Origin: CAYZDV01 sp964477275
GTDB lineage: Bacteria > Acidobacteriota > Aminicenantia > Aminicenantales > Aminicenantaceae
Reading direction: 5' to 3'
Length of the DNA stretch: 8,693 nucleotides
Assembly (NCBI GenBank): GCA_964477275.1
Contig: CAYZDV010000086.1
Span: forward strand, 1 to 8,693
Both the position numbers and the translations under genes were made by a program. Every line of letters begins with the position of its first letter. Within the stretch, counting starts at the first letter, position 1. Below are positions 1 to 5,026 of the stretch, piece after piece. Under the pieces are notes generated by a model. It was not told the origin of the DNA. It searched no databases and was given only the letters and a program-made list of their open reading frames with translations.

Positions 1-97
1 TTGTCTTGCCTGCCTGACGGGGGCCAACCATAAAAACCATGCTTTTTTCTTGGGCGAGCTCATCCCATACCTTAAGATAAAGCTTTCGTTCTTCCAT
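1..97 (-). CDS. AAA-type ATP-binding protein, N-terminal fragment (probable AAA_14/DUF4143 family)
   Basis: This is the first 32 codons of a gene that reads leftward out of the window. The peptide starts MEERKLYLKVWDELAQEKSM and continues into VFMVGPRQAGKT, where GPRQAGKT is a Walker A (P-loop) motif at about residues 25-32. A short helical lead followed by a hydrophobic strand and G-P-R-Q-x-GKT near residue 30 is typical of the widespread stand-alone AAA ATPases with a DUF4143 C-terminal domain. The cellular role of that family is poorly defined and its genes are often found in accessory regions. No Shine-Dalgarno precedes the ATG, so the message may be leaderless or nearly so. The start codon sits against a strong inverted repeat that probably regulates it. 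The Walker A motif is seen directly. The family is inferred because the rest of the gene is absent. Confidence 0.75.
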   Translation of the reverse strand, partial: MEERKLYLKVWDELAQEKSMVFMVGPRQAGKT

Positions 98-98
98 G

Positions 99-132
99 TT
101 GACTATTATTCATTTTAATGAAAAATAGTCAA
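99..132. promoter_or_regulatory. Near-perfect 15-bp-arm inverted repeat over the probable ATPase promoter
   Basis: The left arm (99-113, ttgactattattcat) and right arm (118-132, atgaaaaatagtcaa) are reverse complements with one mismatch and a 4-nt centre (ttta). On the minus strand the palindrome contains TTGACT (132-127), an 18-nt spacer and TAATAG (108-103). That is a plausible -35/-10 pair which would start transcription at about the ATG at 97. The position, size and overlap suggest a homodimer operator, perhaps for autoregulation. The repeat is seen directly. The promoter and operator roles are inference. Confidence 0.5.
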
Positions 133-163
133 GACCATTTTTCATTAGTCGTAAAAATAGTCA
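118..163. repeat. Clustered direct and inverted repeats of the same core upstream of the ATPase
   Basis: The 11-mer aaaaatagtca occurs at 121-131 and again at 153-163. The copies are 32 bp apart start to start, close to three helical turns, and each is followed by a related sequence (agacc versus ggtc). In addition atgaaaaat (118-126) is the exact reverse complement of atttttcat (137-145). With the palindrome at 99-132 this makes several overlapping copies of one core within about 65 bp, as expected for cooperative binding of a regulator. No insertion-sequence ends or flanking duplications were seen. Confidence 0.5.
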
Positions 164-197
164 GGTCAATAACCTTTAAAGAATTTTTCTTATTCTT

Positions 198-371
198 TTG
201 TTAAAGGAAAAGGCATTTGTCGTCGCCTACCATGAATGGATGTGGGAGCTCATGGAGTATCTGGATGGGCAGGGGCTTGTCAGGAAGCCTTTAGCTTTTT
301 CAGATCCTGAGAAGGCCGGCCCGCAGGACATCGGTAAATTATTTTTCATCGTGAGGGGTTCGATCGGCTAG
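198..371 (+). pseudogene. Possible gene remnant (short open frame, function not recognised)
   Basis: The open frame runs from an in-frame TTG at 198 (or the ATG at 240) to TAG at 369-371. It encodes a peptide including AYHEWMWELMEYLDGQGL and ending FFIVRGSIG. The amphipathic, Trp/Glu-rich composition and GC-rich codons look like real protein sequence and contrast with the AT-rich DNA around it. There is no good Shine-Dalgarno at 240, and the frame is closed upstream by a TAA about 200 bases before the end. The likeliest reading is the C-terminal relic of a larger gene. I do not recognise the family, and a small intact gene or chance frame remains possible. Confidence 0.25.
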
Positions 372-694
372 AATCCCAATCGTTAAGGAAAATCAAACTC
401 CCATTCGTAATGTCCAAATTCATCATGTGCTTTTGATGTTTAGGATCAGATTTCAGCAGAGTCTAGAAAACGTAAACAGGAAAATTGTTTTTTTCAATCA
501 TATTCGCAAGGAAGAATTGAGATTTGGAGACCTTTATGGACTGATTAGTAACTTGTTTCGGTAAAGTATGTTCTTTGTCTCCTCGAGAATTTTTTCCATT
601 GCCTGAAGGTATGATTTATTACTATCCCTATTACGGACAGGGAAGCTCCATGAGTGATCCTTTTGCCTTTAAAACCTACTTCTGAGCGCGCCGT

Positions 695-715
695 GGCGCA
701 CTAAAAGTCTGCGCC
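695..715. repeat. Short GC-rich hairpin
   Basis: The arms ggcgca (695-700) and tgcgcc (710-715) are perfect reverse complements around a 9-nt loop, in which act and agt can pair further. It is not followed by a T-run, so it is not a good intrinsic terminator for any visible gene. It may belong to a repetitive or REP-like element together with the sequence at 748-762. Confidence 0.3.
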
Positions 716-873
716 GATTTACCTCGTAATACTACACGCCTCTTGATAAGCGGGGACACACCGTGACAGAACCCATCCTCATGTCCTGACGGCAAATTCA
801 GGGAGATTTCCGGTGGGTTTACACCCTTCTTCAATTGTGATAAAAAGAGAGGGATATTGATTCAATTCCAAAT

Positions 874-879
874 GAAAGG
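874..879 (+). promoter_or_regulatory. Ribosome binding site of the thiolase gene
   Basis: GAAAGG lies 8 nt before the ATG at 888 and supports that start. The resulting protein begins five residues before the conserved thiolase strand (DVFIVSAARTAIG), the normal position for the family. Confidence 0.6.
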
Positions 880-887
880 CTTAATCC

Positions 888-2078
888 ATGTGTGATGTGA
901 GAGACGTCTTTATCGTCAGCGCCGCCCGCACCGCCATCGGCAATTTCATGGGCGCGCTGAAGAGTTTCACCGCTCCTGAACTGGGAGGCATCGCCATCCG
1001 GGGAGCGGTGAGGAACGCCGGCATTTCGGGTGCAGATGTCGACGAAGTGATCATGGGCAATGTCGTTTCCGCCGGGCTGGGACAGGCCCCTGCCAAGCAG
1101 GCTGCGGTCAAAGGAGGTCTCCCCTACACGGTGAGCTGCTTTGCGGTCAACAAGGTTTGTGGTTCGGCTTTGAAGGCTGTTGCCCTGGCTGCACAGGCCA
1201 TCTGGCTGGAGGAGAAGGAAATTATCGTGGCCGGTGGAATGGAGAGCATGAGCCAGGCTCCCCATCTTCTCTGGGGAGCGAGAGAAGGTGTCAAATTCGG
1301 AGACATGAAGTTGAAGGACGCCATGATCGTCGACGGTCTCTGGTGCGCCTTCGACGACCAGCACATGGGAATGACAGGAGAGGTCATCGCCGAAAAATTT
1401 GGCGCCAGCCGTGAGGAGCAGGACGCCTTTGCTTTGAGCAGTCACCAGAAAGCCGTCCATGCCATCGAGAGAGGGTATTTCAAGGAGGAGATTGTTCCCG
1501 TCGAGATTCCCCAGAAGAAAGCCGAGCCGCTTGTCTTTGCTGTGGACGAAGGCCCACGGAAAGACACGAGCCTGGAAAAGCTGGCCAAACTCAGACCTTT
1601 TTTCAAGCCGGATGGGACAGTGACGGCCGGAAATGCGTCTACTCTCAATGATGGAGCAGCGGCCGTGGTCGTCGCCTCTGCGGATGCGGTGAAAGCGAAG
1701 AAGCTTCAGCCCATGGCCCGGATTCTTGGGTCGACCACCAATGGTGTGGAGCCATCCATGGTCATGTACGCTCCCAAAGGAGCGATCGAAAAGCTGCTGG
1801 CCAACATCGGCTGGACAATCGCTGATGTGGACATCTTTGAAATCAACGAAGCGTTCTCTTCGCAGCTGGTGGTCCTTATCAAGGAATTGGGCCTGGACAG
1901 GGAGAAGGTCAATGTCCACGGCGGGGCCGTGGCCCTGGGACACCCCATCGGCGCCACCGGAGCCAGGATCCTGGCCACCCTCCTCTATGCCCTGAAACAC
2001 AGAGGGCTGAAAAAGGGCATCGCCGGCCTGTGCCTGGGCGGAGGAGATGCGGTGGTCATGGCTGTGGAAATGGTCTGA
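888..2078 (+). CDS. Acetyl-CoA C-acetyltransferase (thiolase II family)
   Basis: This 396-aa cytoplasmic enzyme should catalyse reversible Claisen condensation of two acetyl-CoA to acetoacetyl-CoA, or the thiolytic reverse. It has the standard family length. The N-terminal strand DVFIVSAARTAIG (residues 6-18) precedes the nucleophile region NKVCGSALKAV, with the acyl-accepting Cys at 91. NEAFSS lies at 320-325. The conserved histidine is in GHPIGATGAR (His352), and the second active-site Cys382 sits in LCLGGGDAVV near the C-terminus. All catalytic residues are present. The next gene, 3-hydroxybutyryl-CoA dehydrogenase, starts 13 bp downstream, so both are very likely one transcript acting on consecutive steps of acetoacetyl-CoA/3-hydroxybutyryl-CoA metabolism. 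Sequence alone does not tell whether it works in synthesis (butyrate or PHB-like routes) or beta-oxidation. The symbol (atoB, thlA or phbA) is left open for that reason. Confidence 0.93.
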   Translation: MCDVRDVFIVSAARTAIGNFMGALKSFTAPELGGIAIRGAVRNAGISGADVDEVIMGNVVSAGLGQAPAKQAAVKGGLPYTVSCFAVNKVCGSALKAVALAAQAIWLEEKEIIVAGGMESMSQAPHLLWGAREGVKFGDMKLKDAMIVDGLWCAFDDQHMGMTGEVIAEKFGASREEQDAFALSSHQKAVHAIERGYFKEEIVPVEIPQKKAEPLVFAVDEGPRKDTSLEKLAKLRPFFKPDGTVTAGNASTLNDGAAAVVVASADAVKAKKLQPMARILGSTTNGVEPSMVMYAPKGAIEKLLANIGWTIADVDIFEINEAFSSQLVVLIKELGLDREKVNVHGGAVALGHPIGATGARILATLLYALKHRGLKKGIAGLCLGGGDAVVMAVEMV

Positions 2079-2080
2079 GC

Positions 2081-2087
2081 GAGGAGG
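2081..2087 (+). promoter_or_regulatory. Ribosome binding site deciding the start of 3-hydroxybutyryl-CoA dehydrogenase
   Basis: GAGGAGG is followed by two adjacent in-frame ATGs (2089 and 2092). Spacing is 1 nt to the first and 4 nt to the second, which favours 2092. The same frame is open further upstream inside the thiolase gene, but an ATG at 2047 would add residues unlike the family and has no such site. Confidence 0.65.
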
Positions 2088-2091
2088 AATG

Positions 2092-2946
2092 ATGGCTGCG
2101 AAAAAAATAGGAATCGTCGGTGCCGGAACCATGGGCACGGGCATCGCCCAGGTGGCGGCCACAACGGGCTTTGATGTCATCCTCAATGATGTCGGGGAAG
2201 AATTTCTCCAGCGCTCATTGAAGAGCATGGAGAAGAGCTTGAACAAGCTTGCCGAAAAAGGAAAAATCGAGGAGAACACGGACAGGATACTGGCCCGGAT
2301 AAAGCCCACGACAGACCTCAAAGACCTCAGAGGTTCGGATGTTGTGGTCGAGGCCGTCTTCGAGGACTTTGCGGTGAAAAAGAATGTCATCAGCGAGCTG
2401 GATAAGCTGCTCGACCCGTCGGCCATTCTCACTTCCAACACCTCATCGATTTCCATCACCCGCCTGGCCGCCCTGACCGGCCGGCCCTCGCAATTCATGG
2501 GCATGCACTTCATGAATCCTGTTCCTCTGATGTCCCTCGTGGAGTTGATCAGAGGAATGGCCACCTCCGAGGAGACATTCGCGAAGGTCAAAAGCATCGC
2601 AGAGAAAATGGGGAAGGTCCCGGTGGAAGCGAATGATTTCCCCGGCTTTATCTCGAACAGAATCCTGATGCCCATGATCAACGAAGCGGTTTACACGTTG
2701 ATGGAAGGCGTCGGAACCCCGGAGGCCATCGATACAGTGATGAAGCTGGGAATGAACCATCCCATGGGTCCTCTCACCCTGGCCGACCTTATCGGGCTGG
2801 ATGTCTGCCTGGGCATCATGGAGGTCCTTTACGAAGGTTTCAGGGATCCCAAATACCGGCCCTGTCCCCTGCTGAGAAAGATGGTGGATGCCGGATATCT
2901 TGGCCGCAAAACTGGAAGGGGCTTTTACACCTACGGCCAGCCCTGA
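2092..2946 (+). CDS. hbd: 3-hydroxybutyryl-CoA dehydrogenase (3-hydroxyacyl-CoA dehydrogenase family)
   Basis: This 284-aa NAD(P)-dependent enzyme interconverts acetoacetyl-CoA and 3-hydroxybutyryl-CoA; the usual length is about 282. The Rossmann dinucleotide site is at the N-terminus (IGIVGAGTMGTGIAQ, GxGxxG at 10-15). An acidic residue after the second strand (Asp33) is more consistent with NAD(H) than NADP(H), an inference. The substrate and catalytic segment NTSSISITRLA (116-126) carries Ser118. GMHFMNPVPLM holds the catalytic His139, with Glu151 in LVELI completing the His-Glu pair. Asn189 lies in FPGFISNRILMP. The C-terminal dimerisation domain contains GPLTLADLIGLDV and ends GRKTGRGFYTY, a family hallmark. 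It is a single-domain stand-alone protein, not fused to an enoyl-CoA hydratase. No hydratase or acyl-CoA dehydrogenase gene is in view, so the rest of the pathway must lie elsewhere. Confidence 0.93.
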   Translation: MAAKKIGIVGAGTMGTGIAQVAATTGFDVILNDVGEEFLQRSLKSMEKSLNKLAEKGKIEENTDRILARIKPTTDLKDLRGSDVVVEAVFEDFAVKKNVISELDKLLDPSAILTSNTSSISITRLAALTGRPSQFMGMHFMNPVPLMSLVELIRGMATSEETFAKVKSIAEKMGKVPVEANDFPGFISNRILMPMINEAVYTLMEGVGTPEAIDTVMKLGMNHPMGPLTLADLIGLDVCLGIMEVLYEGFRDPKYRPCPLLRKMVDAGYLGRKTGRGFYTYGQP

Positions 2947-2958
2947 TTCGAGGAGAAA

Positions 2959-2983
2959 AAAGACGGCTGGTTTTTTCGTCTTT
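2959..2983. other. Weak hairpin between hbd and recA
   Basis: aaagacg (2959-2965) pairs with cgtcttt (2977-2983) around an 11-nt loop that contains the only T-run. The stem is AT-rich and no T-tract follows it, so it is at best a poor terminator and read-through into recA is plausible. The remaining intergenic DNA (2947-3063) shows no GAAC-N4-GTTC or CTGT-N8-ACAG type LexA box by eye, and no good -35/-10 pair. Confidence 0.25.
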
Positions 2984-3063
2984 AGATAGAGAGCAAAATG
3001 GATTCCCGAAAAGGCTGGATGGACCACTAAATCTCCAGAAGTCCGGCCGATGGGGAGGAGAAA

Positions 3064-4143
3064 ATGACGGAAGAAACAGAACAAAAAGAGGCTTCAAGGA
3101 CAAAGGCGATAGAAGCAGCGCTTTCGCAGATAGAGAAACAGTTCGGTAAGGGAGCAGTGATGAAGCTCGGACAGAGGGAAGCAGCGATTAAAGTGCCCGC
3201 TATCCCGACAGGCTCCATCGCTTTCGACTACAGCCTGGGGATCGGAGGATTCCCCAGGGGAAGGGTTGTCGAGGTCTTCGGCCCGGAGGCAACCGGCAAG
3301 ACGACCCTGGCCCTTCACGTCATTGCTGAAGCCCAGAAGAGTGGAGGCCAGGCCGCCTTTATCGATGCCGAACATGCCCTGTCCCCGAATTACGCGGCCA
3401 GGGTCGGCGTGGATGTGGACAACCTCCTCATCTCCCAGCCCGATTATGGAGAACAGGGCCTGGAGATTGCCGAGGTCCTGGTCCGGTCAGGGGCCGTGGA
3501 CGTGGTCGTGGTCGATTCGGTGGCCGCCCTCGTGCCCAAAGCCGAGCTGGAGGGAGATATGGGGGATGCCCATATGGGGCTTCAGGCAAGGCTGATGTCT
3601 CAGGCCCTTCGGAAGCTGACCGCCATCGTCAGCCGTTCCAAGACATGCTTCATCTTTGTCAACCAGATGAGGGAGAAAATCGGGTTTTTCCTGGGCAGCC
3701 CGGAGACGACAACCGGCGGAAGGGCATTGAAGTTCTACTCTTCCTTGAGAATCGATATCCGGAGGATGGCTACCCTGAAGGAAGGGGATACCGTGGTCGG
3801 CAACCGGGTCAAGGTAAAGATCGTCAAGAACAAAATGGCCCCTCCCTTCCGGGAAGCCCAGTTTGACATCATCTACGGTGAGGGCATCTCCAGAGAAGGG
3901 GACCTGGTCGACTGCGGAGTAGAGAATGGAATCCTGGAAAAGACCGGGACCTGGTATTCCTATAAAGGCGAGCGGCTGGGTCAGGGAAGGGAGAATGTCA
4001 AAAAGCTTCTGAAGGAGAACAAAGAACTGGCGGAGCAGCTCGACAGAGAGATCCGAGTCAAGATGGGACTTTTTCCTCCTGGAAAACCGGAGGAGAAGCC
4101 GGCGGAGAAAAAGCAGGAAAAACCCGAAGAAAAACAGCCTTAG
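3064..4143 (+). CDS. recA: RecA recombinase, divergent at several conserved positions
   Basis: This is the 359-aa ATP-dependent strand-exchange protein of homologous recombination, which normally also activates LexA self-cleavage. GGGGAGG 5 nt before the ATG fixes the start. The order is a basic N-terminal helix (1-35), Walker A GPEATGKT (73-80), catalytic Glu103 in DAEHAL, Walker B VVVVDSVAAL (147-156), loop L1 EGDMGDAHMGLQAR (163-176), Gln201 and loop L2 to PETTTGGRALKFY (213-225). The interface motif VKIVKNKMAPPF (251-262) precedes the C-terminal domain (WYSYKGERLGQG). Against E. coli RecA (offset +7), Asp100 becomes Ser107, Thr121 becomes Tyr128, Met197 becomes Glu204, and VMF at 201-203 becomes FFL at 208-210. 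The tail after residue 336 is a Lys/Glu/Pro-rich repeat, not the acidic tail of E. coli. All core catalytic motifs are present, so activity is expected. It lies after a CoA-metabolism pair, with no recX or other repair gene in view. Confidence 0.95.
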   Translation: MTEETEQKEASRTKAIEAALSQIEKQFGKGAVMKLGQREAAIKVPAIPTGSIAFDYSLGIGGFPRGRVVEVFGPEATGKTTLALHVIAEAQKSGGQAAFIDAEHALSPNYAARVGVDVDNLLISQPDYGEQGLEIAEVLVRSGAVDVVVVDSVAALVPKAELEGDMGDAHMGLQARLMSQALRKLTAIVSRSKTCFIFVNQMREKIGFFLGSPETTTGGRALKFYSSLRIDIRRMATLKEGDTVVGNRVKVKIVKNKMAPPFREAQFDIIYGEGISREGDLVDCGVENGILEKTGTWYSYKGERLGQGRENVKKLLKENKELAEQLDREIRVKMGLFPPGKPEEKPAEKKQEKPEEKQP

Positions 4144-4892
4144 GGCCCCGTTTCATCAGTGACCGACCTCAGATGGCCCACGACTGTCATGTAAACAACG
4201 CTTTCCTCCTGGCCATCGACATCGAGGAGTGCGTTGACCTCCTCATCGTAGAGGGCGCCAATCTGGCACGTCCCGAGGCCCAGAGAGACAGCGGCCAGGG
4301 CGGTGTTCTGAGCGATGTGTCCTGCGTCGAGATAAATATACCTGTAGGCCCGCTGGTCGTATTTCCACCGGGAGCGGGCAAACACCGCGGTCCAGACGAA
4401 GACGCAGCTGGCCGAATAGGCCATATCCTGGTCAAGAGCGGCCCGGGTCACAGCCTCCCTGAAGTCTCCTCGCTGGAGCTGTTCGAGCGCATGGCGGCGG
4501 AGCTGGTAGTGATAAATTCCTGGCTCCATGTTTGCCACATTGTGGGCAACGAGATAGGTCTCTACCGGGTAGAGAGCCCCGGCCGAGGGCGCGGCGCGGA
4601 ACTCGTAGCCCATGTGTTCTGCCGTGATTCCCTGCGAGGCCCAGAGGAGCTGGGAAAGGGCCTCCATGGCAAGGGGCTTGCTGCTGAAATTGCGGATGCT
4701 CCGGCGGCGGCTGATCGCCTCCCAGAGGGGAAGGCCGCCTTTTTTCTGGGGCGGAGGAAGGGTTAACCGGGGAGCTTTCGGGTAGTCCTTGTGCATCCGG
4801 GGCCTGGCCTGCCAGAGAAGCGGGCCTCCTTTGAGCTTGCCTCTCAAATACTTTGTTTCCTGATGGAAAACATCACCGACTCCCTTTTTCAT
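4140..4892 (-). CDS. SagB-type nitroreductase / dehydrogenase
   Basis: This is a 250-aa flavoprotein of the nitroreductase fold, SagB/ThcOx-type. Such enzymes bind FMN and oxidise or reduce small molecules; members working with YcaO proteins oxidise azolines to azoles in modified peptides, but many are unattached oxidoreductases. RRRSIRNFSS at 62-71 is the FMN-phosphate arginine segment, followed by KPLAMEALSQLLWASQGI. RAAPSAGALYPVETYLV (99-115) is highly typical of SagB-type proteins. YRYIYLDAGHIAQNTALAA (183-201), LGLGTCQIGALYDEEVNALL (204-223) and the terminal strand VVYMTVVGH complete the fold. No signal peptide is apparent, so it is probably cytoplasmic. The Shine-Dalgarno AAGGGGAG lies 6 nt before the ATG. 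No YcaO cyclase, precursor peptide or transporter is nearby, so a role in peptide modification is not supported. It may be the last gene of the minus-strand unit. Its stop overlaps that of recA. Confidence 0.85.
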   Translation of the reverse strand: MKKGVGDVFHQETKYLRGKLKGGPLLWQARPRMHKDYPKAPRLTLPPPQKKGGLPLWEAISRRRSIRNFSSKPLAMEALSQLLWASQGITAEHMGYEFRAAPSAGALYPVETYLVAHNVANMEPGIYHYQLRRHALEQLQRGDFREAVTRAALDQDMAYSASCVFVWTAVFARSRWKYDQRAYRYIYLDAGHIAQNTALAAVSLGLGTCQIGALYDEEVNALLDVDGQEESVVYMTVVGHLRSVTDETGP

Positions 4893-4983
4893 CGTTCTCC
4901 CCTTCTGTTTTTAGGTTTTTATTGTTTGATTCTCTTCCAGAGGGAATGGCGTTAAAAATCTGAAGGGAGCGATGCCATTTCCG

Positions 4984-5012
4984 TGTGTTTTCGTCATTCA
5001 ATGACCCACACA
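4984..5012. repeat. Imperfect hairpin between the hydrolase and nitroreductase genes
   Basis: The outer arms tgtgt (4984-4988) and acaca (5008-5012) and inner arms gtcat (4993-4997) and atgac (5001-5005) are nested, with small internal loops and a 3-nt apex. It lies 15 bp past the hydrolase stop and about 90 bp before the nitroreductase start. Without a T-tract on the minus strand it is a weak terminator. It could act as a processing or attenuation structure in a shared transcript, which is inference. Confidence 0.3.
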
Positions 5013-5026
5013 AAATGGAAGAGAAC

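Larger units (their letters stand above)
164..887. other. Gene-poor, mostly AT-rich region without a supported gene
   Basis: No open frame here has convincing length, ribosome binding site and protein character together. The left part is visibly richer in A and T than the genes to its right. Inside are a short plus-strand open frame (198-371), a short minus-strand frame from about 464 to 346 that begins after an in-frame stop and reads LLKSDPKHQKHMMNLDI, a hairpin at 695-715 and a GGGGACAC-containing stretch at 748-762. The peptide-like fragments on both strands suggest decayed coding DNA at the border of an accessory segment. I could not identify a clear promoter for the thiolase operon in it. 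Confidence 0.6.

Noticed and set aside
99..163. The repeat cluster as a CRISPR array
   Set aside because: The shared core is only about 11 bp, copies are imperfect, and there are no uniform 28-37-bp repeats with unique spacers.
2047..2091. An earlier start for hbd inside the thiolase gene
   Set aside because: The extra residues (MRWSWLWKW...) are unlike the family, and the GAGGAGG site clearly serves 2089/2092.
831..2681. A 616-codon open frame on the minus strand opposite thiolase and hbd
   Set aside because: It is antisense to two genes with intact catalytic motifs. Its translation is low-character and His/Gly/Ser-rich, matches no family I know, and is best explained by codon bias in the sense genes keeping the opposite frame open.
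2959..2983. A true intrinsic terminator after hbd
   Set aside because: The 7-bp stem is AT-rich and its only T-run lies in the loop, so it does not fit the terminator pattern.
2443..3084. A 213-codon minus-strand frame across the hbd 3' end and the recA leader
   Set aside because: It mostly mirrors hbd codons, shows no family motifs, and overlaps the recA ribosome binding site.
4173..4766. A 197-codon plus-strand frame opposite the nitroreductase gene
   Set aside because: The opposite strand has complete SagB-type motifs and a proper ribosome binding site; this frame has none.
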